DNA of 64,000 nucleotides, from the NCBI RefSeq assembly GCF_000178855.1, contig NZ_ADVG01000001.1, forward strand, positions 2,331,481-2,395,480, given 5' to 3'. This DNA is from Ktedonobacter racemifer DSM 44963 (GTDB lineage Bacteria; Chloroflexota; Ktedonobacteria; Ktedonobacterales; Ktedonobacteraceae). Positions within the stretch are counted from its first letter, which is position 1. The number at the start of each line of letters is the position of its first letter. The notes beneath the pieces are model-generated. The model was not told the origin of the DNA. It ran no database searches and was given only the letters and a program-made list of their open reading frames with translations. Of the stretch, positions 17,963 through 26,814 are shown one piece after another. Position numbers and translations under genes: made by a program.

Positions 17963-19165
17963 CTACAAAGTAATCGTCTCCACAGCTACCTGTGAGTTAC
18001 GAACTCCGGTAATGCTGAAGCGTTCTTGTCCGCCGACGAGCACGCGCTGAACACGCGGTCGGTACTGATCGCTGACTTCAACCTGTATCAGGTCGGCTAT
18101 CTTCCCCACTTCTAGCGAGCCGTACTCGTGACCGATTCCCACTGCTTGAGCCGGGTGCAGAGTGACCATGCGAACCGCCTCCGGCAAGGCCTTATATTGC
18201 TTCTTTGCCAGCAGAAAGACCGATGCCAGCATCGCGGATGGGTAGTAGTCAGAGCAGAGCACATCAACGATGTTCGCTTCTATAGCTGAGAGTGCACTTA
18301 AATTGCCACCGCTTGAGCGTCCGCGCAAGACATTAGGCGCGCCCATGCAGACTTTCAGGCCAAGCTCATGCGCGCACCGAGCGGCCTCCATGGTCGTAGG
18401 GAACTCGCTGATCGCGACACCGAGCGAATGCCACTGCTCGATCAGTTCGGGCGTGTCGTCATCATGTGTTGCTAGAGGTATGCCTGTCTCATGTGCAACC
18501 TGGCTAAGAGCGGTGATGCGCGCTGGCTTTTCACGCATCTGCTCGCGCTTGCGCGCAAGCAACTCATCAACCTCTTCGTGAGTACGATGGGTGGTGCGAA
18601 TCACGTACTCTCTAAATGCCTGCTCGGTTCGATACTGGCCCTGACCCGGGCTGTGATCCATCATGGAGACCAGAGCACTTGTCCCCTGACGCATCATCTC
18701 CATTCCCTTCTCGCACCCATGCTTGCTGGTAAGTTCCAGGCGTGCGTGGATCTTATGGCGAATGAGCAACCGCTCATGCATGATATGCACGTACGTATTG
18801 AGATCACGGAAAAAGTTTTCCGAGCGGACCCCGAACTCGTTATCGTCCAGGCTGAGCGCGTGGAACTCTGTGGTGATGCCGCAACCAGCCAGGCGTAAAT
18901 CTGCCTCCTGTAGCGCCACATACATGTCGACGTGGACACCAGGACGGGGCTCAACCAGTTTCTCTATAACGTCACAGTGCAGATCAATCAGTCCGGGTAG
19001 CAGGTAGCTTCCTGCGGCATCGACCAGATGGATGCCCGGTTCGGCCTGTGGACATGTTTGTGCTTTGCCCAGGTCAAGGATGCGCTCACCCTCTATCAGC
19101 AACCATCCATCATCGAGTACCTGGTCACGCAGTACCAGCCTGGCATGCGTTATGAGTGTTTTCAC
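17963..19165 (-). CDS. phnM: PhnM, ribose 1-methylphosphonate 5-triphosphate diphosphohydrolase
   Basis: 400 residues of the amidohydrolase superfamily. The metal motif is LIDLHCDVIEK, with later blocks MMDHSPGQGQYR, ATHDDDT and GAPNVLRG, all typical of PhnM. It removes diphosphate from the 5-triphosphate made by PhnGHIL, giving the substrate of PhnJ. It lies between phnL and the PhnZ-like gene. A second, diverged PhnM is coded at 31957. Confidence 0.95.
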   Translation of the reverse strand: MKTLITHARLVLRDQVLDDGWLLIEGERILDLGKAQTCPQAEPGIHLVDAAGSYLLPGLIDLHCDVIEKLVEPRPGVHVDMYVALQEADLRLAGCGITTEFHALSLDDNEFGVRSENFFRDLNTYVHIMHERLLIRHKIHARLELTSKHGCEKGMEMMRQGTSALVSMMDHSPGQGQYRTEQAFREYVIRTTHRTHEEVDELLARKREQMREKPARITALSQVAHETGIPLATHDDDTPELIEQWHSLGVAISEFPTTMEAARCAHELGLKVCMGAPNVLRGRSSGGNLSALSAIEANIVDVLCSDYYPSAMLASVFLLAKKQYKALPEAVRMVTLHPAQAVGIGHEYGSLEVGKIADLIQVEVSDQYRPRVQRVLVGGQERFSITGVRNSQVAVETITL

Positions 19166-19242
19166 CCGCGTCCTCCTGCTATATCAAAGTGTTTTCCCTG
19201 TGTGCTTCAATATTTGCATATTTATAAAAAAGAGATACCCCT

Positions 19243-19947
19243 TTACGCCTCAAGCCAGAAGGTATCGTCAGCAAGTTCCTGGATCGCCGCAATATCATGC
19301 GAGACGGTAAGAATCGTGATACCTTTCTCCGTGGCCTCGCGTATCATGTCGAGCACAATTGACTTGGAGACAGCATCGAGGCTGGCGGTCGGCTCATCGA
19401 GCAAGAGAATGCGTGGCGCGGCGATAAAAGCCCGTGCCAGGTTCAAACGTTGCTGTTCACCACCGCTAAAGGTGATGGGGCTGGCCAGCCAGCGACTCTC
19501 CTCAATTCCCAGGCGGCCAAGCCAACGCGCTGCTTCTTCTAAAGCCTCATCGCGTGGCACTCCGCACTTGATCAGTGGCTCGGCGGTTACCTCCAGCGCT
19601 GGTACACGCGGCAGCACCTTGAGGAATTGCGAGCAGAAGCCGAGTTCTTGTTCACGCAGACGAGAGATACTATTTTCATCAGCCGAAGCGATGTCTATCC
19701 TGCCAAACTCTCGCGAGTCATACCAGATGTGGCCCTGGTTCGTCAAATAGGTGCGGTAGATACACTTTAAAATGGTTGTTTTTCCAGCCCCACTCTTGCC
19801 GCTAATCATGAAGAGGTGACCCTGGCGTACTTTAAATGAGACATTGGCAAATGGCGTAATAACACGGCCATCCACGAGGTGAAGCTGGAACTGCTTGCCG
19901 AGATTTTCGACATCCAGAATGTAGGGAATCTCTGTATTGTGCATCAT
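19243..19947 (-). CDS. phnL: PhnL, ABC-type ATPase of the C-P lyase complex
   Basis: 234 residues with Walker A GKSGAGKTT, signature TFSGGEQQRLNLARAF and Walker B ILLLDEPTAS followed by a switch His. PhnL is needed with PhnG, PhnH and PhnI for the nucleosidase-type step that attaches phosphonate to the ribose of ATP or GTP. It sits 26 bases after phnK. Confidence 0.94.
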   Translation of the reverse strand: MMHNTEIPYILDVENLGKQFQLHLVDGRVITPFANVSFKVRQGHLFMISGKSGAGKTTILKCIYRTYLTNQGHIWYDSREFGRIDIASADENSISRLREQELGFCSQFLKVLPRVPALEVTAEPLIKCGVPRDEALEEAARWLGRLGIEESRWLASPITFSGGEQQRLNLARAFIAAPRILLLDEPTASLDAVSKSIVLDMIREATEKGITILTVSHDIAAIQELADDTFWLEA

Positions 19948-19973
19948 ATTCTTTGCCTATTGCTATTGAGAAA

Positions 19974-20837
19974 TTAGAGCGCCGAGGAGACCAACAACTG
20001 TGTGTAGGGGTGCTGTGGATCTTCCAGGATTTGATCAGTCAGGCCGCTTTCAACAATCCGCCCGTTCTTCATGACGATGGTGCGGCTGGCCAGCTGCTTG
20101 ATGACCCCCAGATCGTGTGAAACCACTAGCATGGTCATCTGCAATTCCCAGCGCAGGCGTTTGATGAGATCGAGCACCCTTGCCTGAACTGAGAGGTCCA
20201 GGCCGCTGGTAACCTCGTCCAGGAGCAGAACGGTAGGGTCGCTTGAGAGTGCTTTGGCGATCTGCACACGCTGGAGCATGCCGCCACTAAACTTGCGCGG
20301 CTCTTCATCGATGCGCTCGGGTGGTAGCTCGGTCAGGCGCATCAACTCGCTGGTTCGCGAACGGATCTTGCCAACATGTCGCCAGTTTGCGAGTAGCAAT
20401 TTCTCGGCCACATTGCCTCCCACGGTAAAGTTCATATTTAAGCCAAGCTCCGGGCGCTGGTAGACAATTCCCAGCCGCTCATTGCGGAACTGGCGACGTG
20501 CGTACTTATCCAGGGCGAGGAGGTTGACTGGCTCGCGCTGGGGCGTCTGCTGACCATCGAACTCGCGATACCAGAGTTGGCCCTGCTCAACGGGCAGGCT
20601 GAGGTTGACGATCTGCATCAGGGTGCTCTTACCACTGCCACTCTCGCCGACGATGCCCAGGACCTCGCCCTGCTCCAGTGTAAAGCTGACATCTACACAT
20701 CCAGTGACACTTCCGCATACCGGGCAGCGATTGGTGGTATCTGCCCCTGTGAGCGCTTCGCAGTAAGAGCAACCGGGGCCATAGCGTTTATGAAGGTGTT
20801 CTGCTTTGAGGACCCAGGGACGTTCTTCTGTGTGCAT
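19974..20837 (-). CDS. phnK: PhnK, ABC-type ATPase of the C-P lyase complex, with a Cys-rich insert
   Basis: 287 residues from the ATG at 20835-20837, preceded by GGAGAGA; longer starts overlap the end of phnJ. Walker A is GESGSGKS, the signature is KFSGGMLQRVQIAKAL, and Walker B is VLLLDEVTSGLD. PhnK binds the PhnGHIJ core in the E. coli system. Before the Walker A there is an insert with Cys23, Cys26, Cys38, Cys41 and Cys47 (GCSYC...CPVCG...C), not present in the E. coli protein as I know it. It looks like a zinc or iron-sulfur knuckle. Confidence 0.93.
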   Translation of the reverse strand: MHTEERPWVLKAEHLHKRYGPGCSYCEALTGADTTNRCPVCGSVTGCVDVSFTLEQGEVLGIVGESGSGKSTLMQIVNLSLPVEQGQLWYREFDGQQTPQREPVNLLALDKYARRQFRNERLGIVYQRPELGLNMNFTVGGNVAEKLLLANWRHVGKIRSRTSELMRLTELPPERIDEEPRKFSGGMLQRVQIAKALSSDPTVLLLDEVTSGLDLSVQARVLDLIKRLRWELQMTMLVVSHDLGVIKQLASRTIVMKNGRIVESGLTDQILEDPQHPYTQLLVSSAL

Positions 20838-20862
20838 ACGTTCTCTCTCCATCTGCTGCATA

Positions 20863-21828
20863 CTACAATGAAACCTCAGACGTTTCATGCGAGCTTTGCT
20901 GGCGCAGGCGCTTGTCGCAATAGCTCGTATCTGAGCAGGTAAGCATCCAGCGCCCAGCTTCTTCGGGCTTTTTAGGCTCAACGAAAGAGCGCGTCAGGAA
21001 CGTATTATGCGTGCCGCAGCGCTCACAAGATTGTGAGGGATCATGCTCCGTCTTGAAGGGGTAGTCCTCAAATTGGAGAGGAACTACTCTCGTATAGGGA
21101 GGGACAGCATAAACGCGCTTCTCGCGACCAGCGCCAAAGAGATAGAGCGTCTCCGCCATGTGCAGGCGTGGCACGTCATAGCGTGGGATGGGTGAGGTGT
21201 CCATGATGTAGCGGTCCTCAACCATCACCGGGTATTGGGAGGAGATTTCCACATCGCCAGCGCGCACAACGCTTTCGTACATAAAGACCCACATCCGCCC
21301 GTAGTCAGCTTCTGCATGCATCTGCGCCGAGTGTTCCAGGACGGGTTCAACCCAGCGCAATGAATCGGCCATCGGTACCTGGAAGACGAGAATCTGGTCG
21401 TCGCGTAGTGCTTCCTCCGGGATGCGGTGACGTGTCTGAATGATAGATGCCTGGACGGTATCGGTGGTGAACTCAATGCCCGTTGTTTTCTGAATGAGGC
21501 GACGCAGGTTCACGGCATTCACGCTATCATCGTCGCCCTGGTCGATGACTTTGACAATGTCCTGTGGCTCTACCAGCACCATCGTCACCTGCAAGCCACC
21601 TGTTCCCCAGCCGCGCGCGATGGGAAGGTCTCGGCTGGCAAACGGCACCAGGTGTCCAGGGATCGCGACCGCTTTGAGAAGTTGGCGACGGACTTCGCGC
21701 TTGGAATCTTCGTCGATAAAGGCGAAGTTGTAAAGCGTCTCGCGCCCCATAGCATTTGCCTGTGAGTGATCCTGCTTCTCGTCACTCTGTGGTTGCTGTA
21801 GTAGTGTTTGTAGTATATCCTCTTGCAT
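20863..21828 (-). CDS. phnJ: PhnJ, radical-SAM carbon-phosphorus lyase
   Basis: 321 residues. The cluster-binding cysteines are Cys268, Cys271, Cys298 and Cys304, in the PhnJ-type C-x2-C...C-x5-C layout, which differs from the usual radical-SAM CxxxCxxC. PhnJ cleaves the C-P bond of ribose-1-phosphonate 5-phosphate, giving an alkane and 5-phosphoribosyl 1,2-cyclic phosphate. The gene starts 6 bases after phnI. It is longer than the E. coli protein (281), mainly at the N-terminus. Confidence 0.96.
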   Translation of the reverse strand: MQEDILQTLLQQPQSDEKQDHSQANAMGRETLYNFAFIDEDSKREVRRQLLKAVAIPGHLVPFASRDLPIARGWGTGGLQVTMVLVEPQDIVKVIDQGDDDSVNAVNLRRLIQKTTGIEFTTDTVQASIIQTRHRIPEEALRDDQILVFQVPMADSLRWVEPVLEHSAQMHAEADYGRMWVFMYESVVRAGDVEISSQYPVMVEDRYIMDTSPIPRYDVPRLHMAETLYLFGAGREKRVYAVPPYTRVVPLQFEDYPFKTEHDPSQSCERCGTHNTFLTRSFVEPKKPEEAGRWMLTCSDTSYCDKRLRQQSSHETSEVSL

Positions 21829-21834
21829 GTCTGC

Positions 21835-23082
21835 TTATTCCTGCTCCTGCTCGTTCCCCTGCTCAGTGATCGACTGCAACAAATCCTGCACCTGTTGCAT
21901 GGCCTGCTGGCGCTGCCCGGCTGCCTGGGCAGAAAGTGACGTTTGGTGTCCCTGCGCGCGCTCCAGCACACTGATATTTGCCTGAAACGTTACATAGTGT
22001 GGTAGCTTGAAGTGAGCGGTAAATCCGCTGGCTTCGATACCATCGCTGTGCAGCAGGACAAACTCTTCATTCGAGGCGGGACCGGAAGCTCCATGCGCGC
22101 TCCCCTCTTTGGCGGCACTCATCACGCGGTCGAGCATAGACATGCTCATGGCTTTAACCTCATTTTGCCCAAAGCTAAAGCCGTACCCCAGGCCAAACTT
22201 GGGCACTCCCCCCTCCACCACATCTAGACCATTTTTCTCGTCATCCGTAAAGGCTTTGGAGACCACCTCGCACTCAGTCGCGAAGATCTCGCCGATGTCT
22301 ACCGCTTCCCCGGTCAAGGGATGCGCGACCTGGATCGGTAGATAGCCCCCACGCACCTCCCCTAGCGTGGGGTGCGCATCACCATAGCCCCGCACACTGC
22401 TATACGCGAAGGCGAGCAAGCTACCAACGTCAGCCTGCGCCAGAGATTGTAAGCGTGCACTACGAGGAACAGGGAACACCAGGGCGCGGCGAGTGATGTC
22501 ATATGGCTCTGCCTCTGCCTCCGCCTGTTCCTGAGGAGGGATGTCAACGAGTATGCCCTGAGCACGCATACTCTCGATCACCTTGGGAAAGATGGGTGTC
22601 AGTTCCGTGCCTTCTGCCTGCTTTAGCAGCCTCTCTTCGATCTCGCGCAAGAGCTCACGGGTCGAGGTGCTGCTTTCTTCTGTGAGCAACGTGTTTAACA
22701 GGCGCAGTTGGTAATCGCGTGTTGGACCAAGTATCTGGCCACCAGGAATATCCTTGAAGGTAGCCGAGATCCGGCGTATCGGTCGCATGTGTACGCCTTC
22801 AATTGGCAGGCTATAGTCCAGGCGCGGCACGGTGGAGCGATAGGCCCTGAGCAGGAAACTCGCCTCTAGCGAATCGCCTTCGGCCTGTTTTAGCGCTAAG
22901 GCCGCCAGTTCTGGCGCGTAGAGCGCGCCCTCGCTCATAGCGCGATCAACAGCCAAGCGCATCTGATCCTGGATCTGGCGCGTCCGAATAGGCTCGCTCT
23001 GCCCTTTCAGGCGGTAGTACTCCACCAGTTGCTCGGCGTTTAAGACCGCCTGCGAGCCACCTTTTACCGCGACGTAGGCCAT
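21835..23082 (-). CDS. phnI: PhnI, nucleosidase subunit of the C-P lyase core
   Basis: 415 residues with the PhnI opening MAYVAVKGG and the conserved LDYSLPIEGVHMRPIRRI and GYGDAHPTLGEVRGG blocks. With PhnG, PhnH and PhnL it joins phosphonate to ribose triphosphate and releases the base. The ATG has a strong GGAGGT site 7 bases upstream and overlaps the end of phnH by 19 bases. The last 50 residues are Gln-rich. Confidence 0.95.
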   Translation of the reverse strand: MAYVAVKGGSQAVLNAEQLVEYYRLKGQSEPIRTRQIQDQMRLAVDRAMSEGALYAPELAALALKQAEGDSLEASFLLRAYRSTVPRLDYSLPIEGVHMRPIRRISATFKDIPGGQILGPTRDYQLRLLNTLLTEESSTSTRELLREIEERLLKQAEGTELTPIFPKVIESMRAQGILVDIPPQEQAEAEAEPYDITRRALVFPVPRSARLQSLAQADVGSLLAFAYSSVRGYGDAHPTLGEVRGGYLPIQVAHPLTGEAVDIGEIFATECEVVSKAFTDDEKNGLDVVEGGVPKFGLGYGFSFGQNEVKAMSMSMLDRVMSAAKEGSAHGASGPASNEEFVLLHSDGIEASGFTAHFKLPHYVTFQANISVLERAQGHQTSLSAQAAGQRQQAMQQVQDLLQSITEQGNEQEQE

Positions 23083-23777
23083 GCTTGTACCTCCTTCGTG
23101 TGCTTTCGCATGCTGATTTGAGTTGTGCGTGGCAATCCTATGCAGCCCCCTTCCTGATCCACAATAAAGAGGTCAATGCCTAAAGGATATCCCTGGCGCA
23201 CGTGTTGTAAGGCGCTATACATGTTTTGGGAAAGTCCCCACAGCGCTACTTCGTGTGTGTGCTCAATGCCAGGCCCACTCAACGTCAGCTGCAAGGCCCC
23301 TGCTTCTGCATGAGCTTCCTCTTCATTACCTACATGTTGGGATAGCTGCACGAGACGATCAACACATAGGAAGGCAGTTGCGCTGGCCTCGGGTTTGAGC
23401 AGCGTCCCAACGTGGAGACGTGAGACGAGCTCAGCACAGGCATCATCGCAGAAGAGGACAAAGTCGGCTTTCTCAGGGGCCGCTACCCCTGAATTACTGC
23501 ATAAGGCTATCCATTGCACAAGGGCATCCGTCGGCGTCAGCCACTGTCCCTGAGCCGCGATGGCAAAGGATACCTCACGGTCGAGGAGCGAAAGCATGGC
23601 ACCCAGGGCGAAGCCATTGGCCTGTTTTGGTACTTCATGTCCCACCTGGTAGGTGGGGAACGTGCCTGCAAATGTGGGGAGCTTATTCTGCTTACCGGGC
23701 CGAGCCAGACTGTCAAGGAGCAAGCGGAAGGTACGCGTGTTGTTCCATACCTGCCGCTCCTGTGCGGTTGCCATCAT
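23064..23777 (-). CDS. phnH: PhnH, C-P lyase core subunit
   Basis: 237 residues with the PhnH opening TFRLLLDSLARPGK and the later LSGPGIEHTHEV block. PhnH has a PLP-transferase-like fold but no known catalysis; it is a structural part of the PhnGHIJ core. The gene lies between phnG and phnI, overlapping the latter. Confidence 0.94.
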   Translation of the reverse strand: MMATAQERQVWNNTRTFRLLLDSLARPGKQNKLPTFAGTFPTYQVGHEVPKQANGFALGAMLSLLDREVSFAIAAQGQWLTPTDALVQWIALCSNSGVAAPEKADFVLFCDDACAELVSRLHVGTLLKPEASATAFLCVDRLVQLSQHVGNEEEAHAEAGALQLTLSGPGIEHTHEVALWGLSQNMYSALQHVRQGYPLGIDLFIVDQEGGCIGLPRTTQISMRKHTKEVQAWPTSR

Positions 23778-23795
23778 CTTCTCTCCAATTCTTTC

Positions 23796-24212
23796 CTACA
23801 TGCGCTCAAATTCAACTTTGGTGGCCAGAGCCAGCAGTTGCTCCTGCCTGTTGTGGGCTGCGATGTGCTGGTCCAGGGCTTCAAGCTCTAGAAGGAGGCG
23901 GGCAGCCGTCGCACCTTCCTGGCGCAGTGCGGCATCAACCAGGGCAATCGCCAGGGCGTGGCGCGGGCGATCACCGATGACCATCCCAAAGCCGAACTGT
24001 CCATTGAGTTCAAGCCGTACCTCTGTCACCAGGACTTCGCCAGCGTTAAACAGGCTATTGGCAACCGTCTCGCGCATTCGCAACATCACCAAACCCAGGC
24101 TAGGACCGCGGAGGATTTTCACCTGTTCACGAGGATAATCATTCATTACCAGCGAGGCGAGTCGGCATACATCAGTCTCGGGGGCATTCGCAAGAATACG
24201 GTAGTGTGTCAT
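23796..24212 (-). CDS. phnG: PhnG, C-P lyase core subunit
   Basis: 138 residues from the ATG at 24210-24212, reading MTHYRILANAPE. It has the PhnG blocks VKILRGPSLGLVMLRMRETV, NAGEVLVTEVRLEL and GDRPRHALAIALVDAAL. I rejected an in-frame start 60 codons upstream because it would run through the 26-bp hairpin at 24309 and adds a non-family N-terminus. Confidence 0.92.
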   Translation of the reverse strand: MTHYRILANAPETDVCRLASLVMNDYPREQVKILRGPSLGLVMLRMRETVANSLFNAGEVLVTEVRLELNGQFGFGMVIGDRPRHALAIALVDAALRQEGATAARLLLELEALDQHIAAHNRQEQLLALATKVEFERM

Positions 24213-24308
24213 GCCTTGTGTCTCTCTAGGAGAGGAAGAACCGGCCAGAGCCGCCCTCTCATGCTTCCAGATGTCGTCTCCAGATAGCTTAATTGATATG
24301 CCTTTATT

Positions 24309-24368
24309 GGCGATTGTAGAGACGCGGTCGCGCCTGGTAGTTGGCGCTGACCGTGTCTCTACAATCGC
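24309..24368. repeat. long near-perfect hairpin between phnD and phnG
   Basis: Arms of 26 bases (24309-24334 and 24343-24368) pair at all but about one position around an 8-base loop TGGTAGTT. The arm core is CGATTGTAGAGACGCGGTC. There is no T-tract. It could lower expression of the lyase genes relative to the transporter genes, or be a dispersed palindromic element. Confidence 0.8.
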
Positions 24369-24393
24369 GTAGGACCCCTCAAAAGCTTTCAAA

Positions 24394-25329
24394 CTATTTC
24401 AGTTTGGTGAGATCCAGGTTGAGGGAGCGGGCGACATCGCGGAGATTGTTATACGTGCTGTCCGTGTCCGGGCGGAAGCCGCCAGCATTCATCGGTTCGA
24501 GGAGCTTCTGATCCTTAATTGCCACGAAGGCATCACGGATCGCGTCCTTGTCGCTCTGACTTAACTCTTTCCGTACGGCAATCGGGCTGTTTGGAATAGG
24601 ATCGCTCTTGCTGATGATCTTCACGTCACTCTCTTTGACCTTGCCCTGCTTGACCAGTTCGGCGAACGTGTCGCTCGCGACCGCACCAGCATCGGCTTTA
24701 CCGTTGATGACGGCGAGCAGCGAGAGGTCGTGCGAACCAGAGAAGATGCCCTTGACATCCTTATCAGGGTTGAGGCCATTCTTCACCATCGTATAGCGGG
24801 GAATCAGGTTACCGCTTGTGGAAGCGGGATCAACAAACGAGAAGCTGTGACCCTTGAGATCTTGCAGCGAATTGATACCCGTTTTAGGCGTTGTGATAAT
24901 GTAACTCTGGTAGTGGTCAGCGCCGCCAACCGACAACTGGCGCAGGATCGCCTGAGCGTTATACTTGTCGGCTGCCAGAACATAGCTGAAGGGGCCGAAC
25001 CATGCCACGTCTACCTTCTGGCTGCTCATGGCCGTGATGGTGGCGCTGTAGCTGGTACCCACCGTCAGGTTCACTTTCACTCCACACAACTGACGGCTCA
25101 ATTCGTCGGCAAAGGGACGAGTTGTATCCATCACTTTCGTCGCGTTCTCAGCGGGAATGACGCCCAGGTTCACCTGGCTCAGGCTCACCTTATGGCAGTT
25201 CGGATTGCTCGAAGCGGCAGCGTTTGTGTTATTACTGGCGCTTCCGCAAGCAGCCAGTACGAGAAGGCAAAGCACCAGTACGGTGCTCAGTGAGCCAAAT
25301 TTTCGCGCGTAAAGCTTTACGCTAGACAT
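24394..25329 (-). CDS. phnD: PhnD, phosphonate-binding lipoprotein
   Basis: 311 residues with a lipoprotein signal ending in LVLAACG (Cys28). The PhnD fold markers are VAWFGPFSYV, the phosphonate loop DPASTSGNL and the FSGSHDLSLLAV block. It captures phosphonates outside the membrane and delivers them to PhnE/PhnC. Compare the cytoplasmic PhnD-like domain of the regulator at 27918, which keeps the STSG loop. Confidence 0.94.
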   Translation of the reverse strand: MSSVKLYARKFGSLSTVLVLCLLVLAACGSASNNTNAAASSNPNCHKVSLSQVNLGVIPAENATKVMDTTRPFADELSRQLCGVKVNLTVGTSYSATITAMSSQKVDVAWFGPFSYVLAADKYNAQAILRQLSVGGADHYQSYIITTPKTGINSLQDLKGHSFSFVDPASTSGNLIPRYTMVKNGLNPDKDVKGIFSGSHDLSLLAVINGKADAGAVASDTFAELVKQGKVKESDVKIISKSDPIPNSPIAVRKELSQSDKDAIRDAFVAIKDQKLLEPMNAGGFRPDTDSTYNNLRDVARSLNLDLTKLK

Positions 25330-25416
25330 AAAATAACTCCTTTTTCAAGTGATTCCCAATATAATTGGAAGAAACAATCGTGTACGTCTATGTACTTCTA
25401 CGTCCCGAAACAGGGA

Positions 25417-26712
25417 CTAGAGAACTCTCGAGCGAATATAATCGCTCATGCGGTCGAGCAGAATGACGACCAGCACAAGCGAGGCAATAATCACTGAGAC
25501 ATGAGCGTATTCAAAGAGCGAGAGGTTTGCCTGTAAGACGAAGCCGATGCCGCCTCCACCTACAAAAGCTACCACCGTTGAGTCACGCACATTGGATTCC
25601 CAGTAGTAGATGGATGAACTTATTAGAAGCGGGAACGCCTGAGGAATAATACCCCAGCGAAAAATCTTCAAACCATTGGCTCCCGTAGCACGTAGTGCCT
25701 CGATAGGTTGTGGTTTGACCGATTCGATAGCCTCGGCGAAGAGTTTTGTGAGCACCGCAAGGGAGTGGATTCCCAGACCAAAGGCACCCGCGACGGGACC
25801 CAGACCCACGAAGGTGATGCATACCATCGCCAGGATCAGGGAAGGAATCGCGCGTAGTGTGTTTACAATGGAGCGTACGACATTGTAGAACATTGGGTGC
25901 GGCGTGGTGTTGCGCGCGGCCAGAATACTGAGTGGCAAGGCGCCTACGATGCCAATCAGGGTTGCAAGAATCGCCGTCTGAATCGTGAGAAGGAGCGGGT
26001 TGATGACGTTGCCGAAATAGGACCAGTCTGGGGGCACCATCTCGTGAAGGAAACGTCCCCCACTCGGGCTAGTAAAGAGATCGACGAACGATTGCCATCC
26101 AAAGCCATCAATACTACATCCCCACCAGATAAAGCCCACCAGCAATGCGGCGCCCGCAATCGCGCTTCTCATGAGAGCGAGGCCAACTAATACCGCGACC
26201 AGCACCAGGATAAGGAGCAAGTTGATATCCAGTGTCTGTACCGTGTAAGTAAATGTTCCCAGGTCGATGCCATGTATCGGCCCCAGGCTAGCGGCACCGA
26301 GCGCAAAATAGCCAGCCAGCACAAGGAGCAAGATCAATGAGATGAGCGAATTGCGGTTGCGCCATGCGTGTGTGCGTGGCTGTTTGAATGCTTTCGCGCC
26401 TGTGGTATAGAGCATCAGCAGCAGGAGAACAATCCCAATCGTTATGTTTACTGGAAAGGTGATGGTCCAGCCAGCATCGAGTGAGCCGCAGTCAATAACA
26501 CGAGAGAAGAGCAGAGCAGCCAGCAGCGTACACGCCCCGGCGGGAATAGCCAGTGTCCAACGTAACTTCCCGAAGGGGCGACGTAAATCTGGTTCGGGAC
26601 CACGCAACCAGCGTTGGAAACCAGTACTCCCCTGACTGCCAACGGCGACTACCGCCTCGTTCGCACGCGCCGAAGGAACTTTCTCTTCAATTGGAATAGA
26701 CATATCTAGCAA
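25417..26712 (-). CDS. phnE: PhnE, phosphonate ABC permease with extended N-terminus
   Basis: 431 residues. The C-terminal 260 are a normal PhnE, with the EAA-type loop EALRATGANGLKIFRWGIIPQ. About 160 extra N-terminal residues add some four membrane segments with no counterpart in the usual protein of about 260-280 residues. The gene sits between phnC and phnD. The extension may be a fused membrane domain. Confidence 0.92.
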   Translation of the reverse strand: MLDMSIPIEEKVPSARANEAVVAVGSQGSTGFQRWLRGPEPDLRRPFGKLRWTLAIPAGACTLLAALLFSRVIDCGSLDAGWTITFPVNITIGIVLLLLMLYTTGAKAFKQPRTHAWRNRNSLISLILLLVLAGYFALGAASLGPIHGIDLGTFTYTVQTLDINLLLILVLVAVLVGLALMRSAIAGAALLVGFIWWGCSIDGFGWQSFVDLFTSPSGGRFLHEMVPPDWSYFGNVINPLLLTIQTAILATLIGIVGALPLSILAARNTTPHPMFYNVVRSIVNTLRAIPSLILAMVCITFVGLGPVAGAFGLGIHSLAVLTKLFAEAIESVKPQPIEALRATGANGLKIFRWGIIPQAFPLLISSSIYYWESNVRDSTVVAFVGGGGIGFVLQANLSLFEYAHVSVIIASLVLVVILLDRMSDYIRSRVL

Positions 26713-26814
26713 ACTCCTTCACGATCCACCAACTTTCTACGCGGTATACCTGAGTGTCTCACTCCTCATCTACAGCAGGTGCGCGCAAAAGCGGAAGCTT
26801 GTAGCAAGTTCTGC

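Noticed and set aside
24213..24392. A 60-codon N-terminal extension of PhnG.
   Set aside because: It would read through the 26-bp hairpin, has no ribosome site, and adds residues unlike the family.
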